DNA from: Gammaproteobacteria bacterium
GTDB lineage: Bacteria; Pseudomonadota; Gammaproteobacteria; Natronospirales; REEB76
Assembly (NCBI GenBank): GCA_027317045.1
Contig: DAHVFI010000366.1
Location: 1 to 13,324 of the forward strand
Direction: 5' to 3'
DNA length: 13,324 bases
Shown: positions 6,638-13,324 of the stretch, piece by piece
Numbering within the stretch: the first letter of the stretch is position 1
Layout of the letters: every line of letters starts with the position of its first letter
The notes under the pieces: generated by a model
What the model was told of the DNA's origin: nothing
The model's database searches: none
Seen by the model: the letters and a program-made list of their open reading frames with translations, nothing else
Program-made: the position numbers and the translations under genes

Positions 6638-7786
6638 TCACGGCATGCCATGACGGAGTGCATGCTCCCCGAAACGCTCGCGCACCGCATCGGCAGTGGC
6701 ATCCAGCCGGTGGTTACGGGTCAAGCCATCCTCGAACAGGGCAAGCTGATCAATGGTCGCGAAATCCCGCGCTCCAACGCCGATGAGCCGCAAAGCCCGG
6801 CCGGGATTTTCCCTTAACCAGTCGCTCAGCAGCGTCTTGGCCAGCGGCCAAAGTACCGCGAAGCTGTTGTCGGGTGGGGTGAAACGCCGTTGACGGGTGT
6901 GGCGGCGGAAATCCGCGGTGCGCAGCTTAAGCACCAAGGTATTGGGCTGCAGGTCATGGCGACGCAGGTTGGTGCACAGCCCCTCGGTCAGCGGGCGTAA
7001 TTCATGGGTGAGGGTCTGCAGGTCGGTCAGGTCCCGTTCGAAGGTGGTTTCGTGGCTCACGGAGCGTTCACGCCCATTCCCGCCCACAGCGCGTTCGTCA
7101 TGGCCGGAAGCCAGCAATTGGAAGAAGCGTGATTGGTTGCCGAACAAAGCCTGAACCAATTGTTCCGGAGCAAGCCGCAAGTCCCGGAGGGTGCGGATGC
7201 CGGTCTGTTGCAGTTGCGCGCCACTGCGCGGGCCGATACCCCAGAGGGCCGTAACCGGCAATGGGTCGAGATTTTCGCGCACCCGCTCAAGGGGTATATA
7301 CAGAAGGCCATCGGGTTTGCTGCGCTCGCAGGCGATTTTCGCCACCAGTTTGTTGGGGCCAAGACCCACGGAGGCGGCGAGACCGGTACGGGCGCGGATG
7401 CGCTGTTTGATGCGGCGGCCGAGCATGAGCGGATCGTGGGCTTGCAAACTGTCACTCAGGTCGAGAAATGCCTCGTCCAGGGACAGGCCCTCGATGCATG
7501 GCGTGAATTCCCTGAAACAATCGAACACGACTGAGGAAATTTCCCGGTAACGCGACATGCGCACCGGCAAATAAACGCCGTCAGGACAGCGCCGCTGGGC
7601 TTCATACGTGGGCATGGCCGAGTGCACACCGAACCTCCGCGCTTCGTAACTGGCGGCGCACACGACGCCGCGCCGGCTCGGACCGCCCACAATGACAGCG
7701 CGACCATTAAGTTGCGGATTATCGTGTTGCTCCACGGCTGCGTAAAACGCATCCATGTCCACATGTGCGACCAGCCGCGGGTTCAT
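6638..7786 (-). CDS. dinB: DNA polymerase IV (Y-family, DinB)
   Basis: This 382-residue protein starts MNPRLVAHVDMDAFYAAVEQ. The frame is open much further upstream, but family alignment places the start at 7786. Metal-binding residues are visible: D10 in HVDMD, and D104 and E105 in GLSLDEAFLDL. F14 is the likely steric-gate position. The thumb carries WGIGPRSGAQL and the little finger runs to about 340. QLALF at 347-351 is a good beta-clamp-binding motif. Pol IV performs low-fidelity translesion synthesis. I saw no LexA-type box (CTGT-N8-ACAG) upstream. A small open frame ends in an ATGA overlap with this start, and gspA follows 26 bp downstream. The C-terminus is complete at about the E. 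coli protein's length plus 30 residues. Confidence 0.95.
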   Translation of the reverse strand: MNPRLVAHVDMDAFYAAVEQHDNPQLNGRAVIVGGPSRRGVVCAASYEARRFGVHSAMPTYEAQRRCPDGVYLPVRMSRYREISSVVFDCFREFTPCIEGLSLDEAFLDLSDSLQAHDPLMLGRRIKQRIRARTGLAASVGLGPNKLVAKIACERSKPDGLLYIPLERVRENLDPLPVTALWGIGPRSGAQLQQTGIRTLRDLRLAPEQLVQALFGNQSRFFQLLASGHDERAVGGNGRERSVSHETTFERDLTDLQTLTHELRPLTEGLCTNLRRHDLQPNTLVLKLRTADFRRHTRQRRFTPPDNSFAVLWPLAKTLLSDWLRENPGRALRLIGVGARDFATIDQLALFEDGLTRNHRLDATADAVRERFGEHALRHGMP

Positions 7787-7959
7787 GCCGGCGGGAAATT
7801 GCTTCGGCCGGCGTTCGCAGGCAGCAGTGTGTATGCGCCGCCGGCCGTGATTCTCATCCCTGTCCGCAGGTGCCTTGCAGCTAGCGGTATGCAGTCCCAA
7901 CTTTCGGTGGATGTCGGCAACACCTGCTGGATGGCGCGGGGCGTTGCAACCTTGGCCAT
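7783..7959 (-). CDS. Possible 58-codon ORF overlapping the dinB start
   Basis: A frame starting at ATG 7959 encodes 58 residues (MAKVATPRAIQQVLPTS at its start). It ends in TGA 7785-7783, so that ATGA overlaps the dinB start codon at 7786. This arrangement would couple its translation to dinB. The ribosome binding site is weak and I recognise no family. The same frame is open further upstream into the lipoprotein gene, which weakens the case for a genuine small gene. It is listed because it is the only candidate occupant of the 220-bp gap before dinB. Confidence 0.2.
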   Translation of the reverse strand: MAKVATPRAIQQVLPTSTESWDCIPLAARHLRTGMRITAGGAYTLLPANAGRSNFPPA

Positions 7960-8006
7960 GATCTGATCCGGTTCCCTGACGTTGGTGAGCAGTCCCGCGC
8001 TGCGGT

Positions 8007-8567
8007 TCACGACCGCGATTTTGGCGGGAACTTGGCGAGGATTTCCTTGACGGCCTTGGTGATCGCCTGCATGGAATAGTTGTCCTGGCTGACCCAGTCG
8101 CTGGTCCAGCCGCGCCACACCAGCCGCTTGCTGTGCCCGTCAATGATGTCCAGCATCAGCGTACCCTGCTCGCGTGATTGCACATCGTTGCCCACCGGGA
8201 TGATCACGCTGCCAAAGCCCCTGGGGAAGGCGTCAATGAAGCCAAAGCTGAAGCTCGAGCCGGTGCTTTGCAGCTTCTCCTTACCAACGGTGTGATAGGT
8301 AATGATAAAATCCGGTGTCCGATCCGGCGTGGTTTGCGTGTAACCGCGGCCGGAAAGATCGGCCACCACGGCGTGTTGCACCCGTTCTTCCAGGATCTGA
8401 CTGTCAAGAATCGGATCTCGCACCTGTCCCTGGGGTGGACTCAGCCAGGCGAAGGTATGAAGATTGGAGAACTGAGTGGTATTGTCATGTTCCACCAGCA
8501 CCCGCGGCGCGCAGCCCGCGAAAACGATGCACACGGCGGCCAAGAGAAAGGTGAAGAAGTGTTTCAT
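8007..8567 (-). CDS. DUF4136 family outer-membrane lipoprotein
   Basis: From the ATG at 8567 this is 186 residues. The frame also has an ATG at 8576, but there GGGGAG abuts the codon directly; GGGGAG lies 9 bp before the 8567 ATG, so the latter is preferred. The signal peptide ends in a VFAGC lipobox, giving a lipidated cysteine at residue 19. The mature part has TQFSNLHTFAWLSPP, a segment starting DFIITYHTV, a glycine/phenylalanine-rich middle (GSSFSFGF) and GTLMLDIIDGHSKRLVWRGW, the usual DUF4136 signature. Such proteins are lipid-anchored envelope proteins without a known biochemical role. The Asp-2 inner-membrane retention signal is absent (Ala follows Cys), so the outer membrane is likely. 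Confidence 0.85.
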   Translation of the reverse strand: MKHFFTFLLAAVCIVFAGCAPRVLVEHDNTTQFSNLHTFAWLSPPQGQVRDPILDSQILEERVQHAVVADLSGRGYTQTTPDRTPDFIITYHTVGKEKLQSTGSSFSFGFIDAFPRGFGSVIIPVGNDVQSREQGTLMLDIIDGHSKRLVWRGWTSDWVSQDNYSMQAITKAVKEILAKFPPKSRS

Positions 8568-8587
8568 AGACGCCATCTCCCCTATAA

Positions 8588-8605
8588 AACCTGGGGTACC
8601 AGGGG
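8588..8605 (-). promoter_or_regulatory. Hairpin with T-run upstream of the lipoprotein gene
   Basis: On the minus strand CCTGG-TACC-CCAGG (complement of 8590-8603) forms a 5-bp stem with a 4-nt loop, followed by TTTTAT. It lies 23 bp upstream of the lipoprotein ATG, in the presumed leader. The shape is that of a small terminator or a leader hairpin, but the stem is short. Confidence 0.25.
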
Positions 8606-8726
8606 GTTAGGCCATCAGTCTAACATGCAGGTTCCCACCGGGAGAGGCGATAATTCCTAGACCCGGTAGCTTATTGTGTCCCAGCGAGCGGTTTAGGGTG
8701 GTCGAAATTCGCAGCCCAGGGAAGTT

Positions 8727-10577
8727 ATGCTCAATATAAGAAGCATTCCACACGTATCACTGAGTTATGCGGGATTGCTTGCCGTCAGCAGTTTGGCACT
8801 CCTCGCTTACCTGTCGTTGCATCTGCATTTGCAGACAGGCAGCTCGCCGGCGTTCGTCGGTTTCGTGCTGTTCGGAATCGCGGTGGCCGCCTTTGGTTTC
8901 CCGGCGCCGCACGTGGGCTATGTATCCCTCGACAGAGTGGTGCAGTTCGCGAGCATCCTGATCTTCGGTACGCTGCAGGCCGCTTGGATTGTCGGTATCG
9001 CGGCCTTCATATGGCCGCTGCTACCATGGGGCAATGCGCGCAATGGCACGCGACTCATGTTTGTACGCGCCTTGCACAATTCCGGGATGATGGTGTTCGT
9101 CATCCTGATCACCGGCGGCCTGTATCAATTTTTCGGTGGTGACGTGCCGCTCCTGCGGCTCGTCCCGCGCGATGTGCTGTTGATCATCATGCTGGCGCTG
9201 TTCATGCAGCTGTTGAACATGCTGTTTTTGGCCGTCATCGCCTGGCTTGAAAATTATGACTGGCGCAAAGCGTTCGGGTTTTTTGCCGCCGTAGTTGACT
9301 TGGCAGCCATTCCGCTCGCGGTATTTACGGCCCTGGTTTACAACCGGCTCGATTCCGCCACGTTTGTGCTGTTTCTTATTGTGCTGGCATTGATCGTGCT
9401 GATCGTGAGGCGCTTGGCAGATACACGACGCGCACTCGAAACCAAGGTTGATGAACTGGTGGCGGTGAACCGCGTAGGCAAGGCGGTGAGCAGCTCGCTG
9501 GTTCTAGACGAACTGCTGGAACTGATTTTTCGCGAGAGCCGCAGTCTGGTGGAATTCGATACCTTCATGTTGGCGCTGTATGACGACAGCTCGCGGGAAA
9601 TAGACATCCGTTTGCATCACAACCCGCAGGGACGCCAGCCGCAGCGGCGCCAGAGCCTGGGCGTGGGCATCATGGGCTGGGTGGTCAGTCACAATCAGCC
9701 GGCCTTTATCCGCGATTGGCAGAAGGAAGGCAGTGAATTCAAGCGCATCATCATTCATATCGGCGACACACCACAGACGCAGTCCCTGATTGCAGTGCCC
9801 ATGGCTTATCGTGAGCGGGTGATGGGCGTATTGAGCGTGCAGAGCTACACCGCCGGTATGTTCAGCCAATCCCATGTGAATTTGCTCATGACATTCGCCA
9901 GCCAGGCTGCCATCGCCATCGCCAATGCACGTTTATTTGAAGAACTGGAGCACAGCCGCAATGAATTGGAGCAGCGGGTCAGCGCCCGCACCCACGATCT
10001 GGCGGAACAGAAAGACGAATTGCACGCGCTCACCGAATCACTGCGCAGCACCAACCGGGAAAAGGAGGAATTGTTGCTCAGACTTCAGCGGCAGACCCTC
10101 GAGGATGGATTGACCGGCTTGTACAACCGCCGCTACTTGGACAACCGCCTCGGCATCGAGGTCAGGCGCGCCGAACGCTACAAACGCGATCTGGCCCTGG
10201 TGATGGCGGACATTGACCATTTCAAGGTGGTCAATGACCGTTTTTCGCACATGGTGGGCGATGATGTGTTGCGGGTGATGGCCAATATCCTGCGTGCTCA
10301 ATGCCGCTCCATCGACATCATCGCCCGCTATGGCGGTGAAGAGTTTCTGCTGTGTTTCCCGGAGACCTCGCGTGAGAACGCCGCGGCGGTATGCGAGAAA
10401 ATCCGCCGGCAGGTGGAGTCCTACGAGTGGGACAAACTCGAGCCGGGATTGAGGGTCACCATCAGTTTCGGTGTCGCCGCTGCGCCACCCAATTATGCGG
10501 TGGACGCATTGATTGCTGCTGCCGATGAAAAACTCTACGCCGCCAAACATTCGGGACGCAACCGGGTATGCGCCTAA
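8727..10577 (+). CDS. Membrane-anchored GAF-GGDEF diguanylate cyclase
   Basis: This 616-residue protein makes cyclic di-GMP from two GTP. Residues 12-228 hold about seven to eight membrane helices forming a putative sensor region. Residues 240-400 are a GAF-like domain (LDELLELIFRE, LGVGIMGWVV, QSLIAVPM, GVLSVQS, FASQAAIAIANARLFEEL), followed by a coiled coil at 402-456. The GGDEF domain (458-616) starts DGLTGLYNRRYLDNRL, has ADIDHFKVVND and an intact RYGGEEF (GGEEF at 536-540). The inhibitory I-site RSID at 527-530 is correctly five residues before GGEEF, so product feedback is expected. The start is ATG 8727 with AGGGAAG at 8718-8724. The gene is divergent from the lipoprotein gene across about 160 bp, and its 3' end overlaps the convergent DUF3667 gene. 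Confidence 0.93.
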   Translation: MLNIRSIPHVSLSYAGLLAVSSLALLAYLSLHLHLQTGSSPAFVGFVLFGIAVAAFGFPAPHVGYVSLDRVVQFASILIFGTLQAAWIVGIAAFIWPLLPWGNARNGTRLMFVRALHNSGMMVFVILITGGLYQFFGGDVPLLRLVPRDVLLIIMLALFMQLLNMLFLAVIAWLENYDWRKAFGFFAAVVDLAAIPLAVFTALVYNRLDSATFVLFLIVLALIVLIVRRLADTRRALETKVDELVAVNRVGKAVSSSLVLDELLELIFRESRSLVEFDTFMLALYDDSSREIDIRLHHNPQGRQPQRRQSLGVGIMGWVVSHNQPAFIRDWQKEGSEFKRIIIHIGDTPQTQSLIAVPMAYRERVMGVLSVQSYTAGMFSQSHVNLLMTFASQAAIAIANARLFEELEHSRNELEQRVSARTHDLAEQKDELHALTESLRSTNREKEELLLRLQRQTLEDGLTGLYNRRYLDNRLGIEVRRAERYKRDLALVMADIDHFKVVNDRFSHMVGDDVLRVMANILRAQCRSIDIIARYGGEEFLLCFPETSRENAAAVCEKIRRQVESYEWDKLEPGLRVTISFGVAAAPPNYAVDALIAAADEKLYAAKHSGRNRVCA

Positions 10578-11911
10578 ACCGTCAGCACCTCGGCAAAAAT
10601 CAGGACGACCCCCAGCACGAACGTCATGATGAGCGTGAGCCAGTAGATGAAGCCGAGCAGCAGGAACTTGACCAGGGTTTTGATGAAGGACTGGCGGTAA
10701 TAGAACAGCATGGCGAGGAAGATATACACCACCATGTACCAGCCGACCAGGTTCTTGAAGTAGCGTATCGGCACCGCCAGCCATGGGAAATGGGCGCCTA
10801 ACATTCCGGCCAGCAGAATGAAGATCATGGCCGTGTATACGAAGGCGTGATTGTGGAGGGTGAATATCAGGTGTTCCATGTAGTAGCGTTTCGAGCGTAG
10901 GTAGAACAGCTTCAGCAGCAGCGCCACCAGCGGTAAAAACACAAACATCATCTTGGGCAGATAGGTTTCGAAGTCATGGATGAGCCGGGTCTTGAATTCG
11001 CTCTTGGACATGGTAAATTTCTTGCCGAACATCTCCCCCGACATTGAGTCATTTTGTGCTTCAGTGGCTACGACATCAGCTGCTTTGTTTTGTGTGCCGC
11101 TCGCGATTAGTTGCTTTTGTTTGTCCGAGCGGGCGGGATTGGTGCGCGGGTTCTGCTGACTGGACGAGAATAACTTGCTTTTCACGCTACAGTTACTCTG
11201 GCCAAGACAGTTGGCATCGTTGAATCGCGCTATTTGCGGGGAGGCGACCGTCCAGGCGATGAAAAACAGCATGAGGCTGCTGAAGATATACAAACGCAGC
11301 GGATTGATATAGCGAACGCGGTGTCCGGCGGAATATTCGCGCGACAGGAATCCCGGCCGGAACAGCAGCGGCAGGATGCTGTGAAACAATTTGGTGTCGA
11401 AGCCGAAATGATTGCCGAAGAAATCATTGATGACGCCCCACAGAGGCGCAGCGTAAGTATGGTTCTGCTGGCCGCAATTGGCACAAAATTTCCCGGTAAG
11501 CGGCACTCCACAGTTGAGACAGTGCAAGGACACGGGTTCGGCCGTGGCGATCGCCGGGTTTTTGATGCTGGTATCCGCTAATTCTGTGCCGTGTAAATCC
11601 AGGATCCGGCGGCCGGTGCGTAAGCGGTCGCCAAAGCGCGCCACCGCTTCGGCACGCATGCGCGGAGCGTGCTCCTGAAGGTAATGGTCGAGATCGGCTT
11701 GGCTTGCAAGCATGTACTGCACCATTCGACGCACCGGGGTGCTGCCGTTAACAGCCGCAGTCTGCGTCTGCGGATGCAGTATTTTCGCGTCCATGAAACC
11801 TGGAAGCTGCAGCATGTCATGCACGTGCTGTGCCAGCCAGGCGTCGAACTCCGCGAGGATACCCGCGTCGGCATCAACCGTGACTTCGTAGATGACGGTG
11901 CTTGCAGCCAT
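10574..11911 (-). CDS. DUF4286-DUF3667 fusion, zinc-ribbon membrane protein
   Basis: This 445-residue protein has two parts. Residues 5-105 (VIYEVTVDADAG, AWLAQHVHDMLQLPGF and AEAVARFGDRLRTGRR near the end) fit DUF4286, a small ferredoxin-like-fold domain usually encoded alone. Residues 128-445 fit DUF3667: a zinc ribbon CLNCG (131-135) and CANCG (143-147) with ligands C131, C134, C143 and C146; an amphipathic stretch with RPGFLSREYSAGHRVRYINP; and membrane helices near 206-224, 322-337, 355-375, 390-405 and 415-440. A soluble loop at 225-320 is Ser/Asn/Gln/Lys-rich with two extra cysteines (C235, C241). No function is known for either domain. The gene starts 49 bp after the fadE stop, so it may be co-transcribed. 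The upstream region is AT-rich with no clear ribosome binding site. Confidence 0.8.
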   Translation of the reverse strand: MAASTVIYEVTVDADAGILAEFDAWLAQHVHDMLQLPGFMDAKILHPQTQTAAVNGSTPVRRMVQYMLASQADLDHYLQEHAPRMRAEAVARFGDRLRTGRRILDLHGTELADTSIKNPAIATAEPVSLHCLNCGVPLTGKFCANCGQQNHTYAAPLWGVINDFFGNHFGFDTKLFHSILPLLFRPGFLSREYSAGHRVRYINPLRLYIFSSLMLFFIAWTVASPQIARFNDANCLGQSNCSVKSKLFSSSQQNPRTNPARSDKQKQLIASGTQNKAADVVATEAQNDSMSGEMFGKKFTMSKSEFKTRLIHDFETYLPKMMFVFLPLVALLLKLFYLRSKRYYMEHLIFTLHNHAFVYTAMIFILLAGMLGAHFPWLAVPIRYFKNLVGWYMVVYIFLAMLFYYRQSFIKTLVKFLLLGFIYWLTLIMTFVLGVVLIFAEVLTV

Positions 11912-11924
11912 TAACTTTTAACTT
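11911..11924. repeat. Tandem 7-bp repeat at the DUF4286 gene start
   Basis: TTAACTT occurs twice in tandem (11911-11917 and 11918-11924), directly before the start codon of the minus-strand gene, where a ribosome binding site would be expected. It makes the leader unusually AT-rich for this window. It may simply be a slippage repeat. Confidence 0.45.
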
Positions 11925-11960
11925 TAATCCGGGAAATTATTGTTCGACTGGTAGCAGACA

Positions 11961-13324
11961 TTAACCCTGTGATGGATGAGGCTGCGGGAAAGGCTTGGTG
12001 CCCAATTCATCCGGAGCAAAATCATCCACCGCGCAAATCTCGCTGGTGAGTTCTTCAAGACGTTGCAGCTGCCGGGCTTCAAGTTCGCTGATAATGCCCG
12101 CGTGTCGGGCAGCGTCCACCGGTGAAGCCTGGGGCGCCGGTTTGAGTTCACCCGCGTGTATGGCGGTATGAATTTTCTTCTCCACCGGTTCCAGCGCTAG
12201 GGCCAGCGTGAGTGCCTCCGCGAACATGCCCACGGCACTGTGTTTGTCACCGGTGTAGGTATTGCGGGTCAGGCGTTCGCGGGCAGCGCTTGGAGTGCTT
12301 ATCAACTCGGCAACGCGGTGACCGCATTCATCCGGCGGCGCCGAATATGTGCGGCCGCGGGTGAAAATCAGGAAGCGCAGGGCAGCGGCAACCCAGCGGT
12401 TGGGGAAGTTGCGCAGGAAACCGTGCATCTGCTCCTGCAGCTGATAGAGCGCCTGGCGGCAGGCCCACTCCACCAATGGCAGGTCCTGGCTTTGCCGGCC
12501 CTGATCCTCGTAGCGCTTGAGCACCGCCGAAGCGATGTACATGTAGCTCAGCATGTCGCCGAGGCGCGCTGAGAGTTTTTCCTTGCGTTTGAGTGCGCCG
12601 CCCATGGTTAGCATGGCGGCATCCGATGCCAGCACAAAAGCGGCGCTGAAACGGTTGATGTGCTGGTAGAAACGCCGGGTCGGGCCTTGCATCGGCACTC
12701 GGATGAATTTTGCATTGGTGAGCGCCAACACCAGTGAGCGCGCGGTATTGCTGAGCGCCAGCCCGATATGGCCAAACACTGCATCATCGAATTGCCGGAG
12801 AGCGGCGTTGTGTTCATTGACAGCCGTGTTGCGCTGTTCATCGGTAACGGCCTGGGCGGCGGCCAGGCTCGCATGTTCAGCCATGGAGGCGGCGCGCATT
12901 TCCTTGAGCACGTAGGGGTGACAGCGAATGGCGCCCTGGCCGTAGATCATCAGATTACGTGTCAGGATGTTGGCGCCTTCCACGGTGATGGCGATGGGGA
13001 TGGATTCATAGCCACGCCCGAGATAATTGCGCGGCCCGAGCTGGATGCCTTTGCCGCCATGGATATCCATGGCGTCGTTGCCGACCACACGCCCCATCTC
13101 GGTGACGTGATATTTGGAAATCGCGGCGCACACGGCCGGTTCCTCGCCCTGGTCAATGGACGCGGCGGTCATGGTGCGGACCGCTTCCATGGAATACAGC
13201 AATCCACCCATGCGTCCCAACACCTCGTCTATGCCTTCGAACTTGGCGATGGCGATGCGGAATTGTTTGCGTACGCGGGTATAGGCACCGGTGGTGTACA
13301 CGGCCAGGCGCGCACCCCCGGTGG
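11961..13324 (-). CDS. fadE: Acyl-CoA dehydrogenase FadE, C-terminal part (5' end outside window)
   Basis: About 454 C-terminal residues are visible; the frame is open to the window edge (TGGARLAVYTTGAYTRVRKQF, up to position 13322). Matches to the long gammaproteobacterial FadE include DAMDIHGGKGIQLGPRNYLG, AITVEGANILTRNLMIYGQG and AIRCHPYVLKEM. The Glu in TVEGA (codon 12980-12978) corresponds to the acyl-CoA dehydrogenase catalytic base. The following helical extension (about 300 residues, with GALKRKEKLSARLGDMLSYM) is the DUF1974 region typical of FadE. FadE is the FAD-dependent first step of fatty-acid beta-oxidation, forming trans-2-enoyl-CoA. Its stop is at 11961-11963. The length fits the roughly 815-residue family norm, given that about 360 residues lie off the edge. 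Confidence 0.93.
   Translation of the reverse strand, partial: TGGARLAVYTTGAYTRVRKQFRIAIAKFEGIDEVLGRMGGLLYSMEAVRTMTAASIDQGEEPAVCAAISKYHVTEMGRVVGNDAMDIHGGKGIQLGPRNYLGRGYESIPIAITVEGANILTRNLMIYGQGAIRCHPYVLKEMRAASMAEHASLAAAQAVTDEQRNTAVNEHNAALRQFDDAVFGHIGLALSNTARSLVLALTNAKFIRVPMQGPTRRFYQHINRFSAAFVLASDAAMLTMGGALKRKEKLSARLGDMLSYMYIASAVLKRYEDQGRQSQDLPLVEWACRQALYQLQEQMHGFLRNFPNRWVAAALRFLIFTRGRTYSAPPDECGHRVAELISTPSAARERLTRNTYTGDKHSAVGMFAEALTLALALEPVEKKIHTAIHAGELKPAPQASPVDAARHAGIISELEARQLQRLEELTSEICAVDDFAPDELGTKPFPQPHPSQG

Noticed and set aside
7787..8006. LexA/SOS box upstream of dinB
   Set aside because: I looked for CTGT-N8-ACAG and saw only isolated CTGT halves.
7787..8143. N-terminal extension of the dinB frame by 119 codons
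   Set aside because: The extension overlaps the lipoprotein gene on the same strand, has a composition unlike a protein domain, and DinB family proteins begin at the residues encoded from 7786.

Overview
The window is a moderately GC-rich bacterial chromosome segment, most likely from a gammaproteobacterium. The indicators are a FadE-type acyl-CoA dehydrogenase with the long C-terminal extension, a GspA/GspB (ExeA/ExeB) pair, a DUF4136 lipoprotein, a UPF0149 (YecA/YgfB-like) reading frame and a DUF4286 protein. The genus cannot be fixed from the sequence. No rRNA, tRNA, CRISPR array, integrase or intact transposase is visible.

Left part (1-2942): the 3' end of an FMN-dependent glutamate-synthase-like gene is followed by a small accessory block. 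This block holds a type II toxin-antitoxin operon (ribbon-helix-helix antitoxin plus PIN-domain toxin) with a palindrome over its promoter. After it come a truncated fragment resembling the pRiA4b ORF-3 family, a UPF0149 gene that appears to have lost its start codon and taken a frameshift, and a DUF1186-like protein ending in a SEC-C zinc motif. The block ends in a 73-bp decayed second copy of the glutamate-synthase-like 3' end, carrying two small frameshifts. The accessory block is therefore bracketed by two related gene tails.

Middle part (2943-8567, all minus strand): reading downstream, the genes are a DUF4136 lipoprotein, dinB (DNA polymerase IV), gspA (ATPase with a peptidoglycan-binding end) and gspB. 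After a 236-bp gap come a secreted four-cysteine protein of unknown function and a small polytopic membrane protein, the last two overlapping by ATGA. gspA and gspB are 2 bp apart and dinB ends 26 bp before gspA, so dinB-gspA-gspB may share a transcript. GspAB normally helps the type II secretion secretin assemble across peptidoglycan.

Right part (8727-13324): a membrane-anchored GAF-GGDEF diguanylate cyclase with intact active site and inhibitory site is on the plus strand. It converges, with overlapping stop codons, on a minus-strand gene encoding a DUF4286-DUF3667 fusion (N-terminal DUF4286, zinc ribbon, membrane helices). That gene lies 49 bp downstream of the stop of fadE, whose 5' part runs off the window.

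The most unusual points are the bracketing gene-tail duplication around the toxin-antitoxin/SEC-C block, the eroded UPF0149 gene, the coupled secreted/membrane pair next to gspAB, and the DUF4286-DUF3667 fusion. I saw nothing that can be firmly called a new defence or mobile system.
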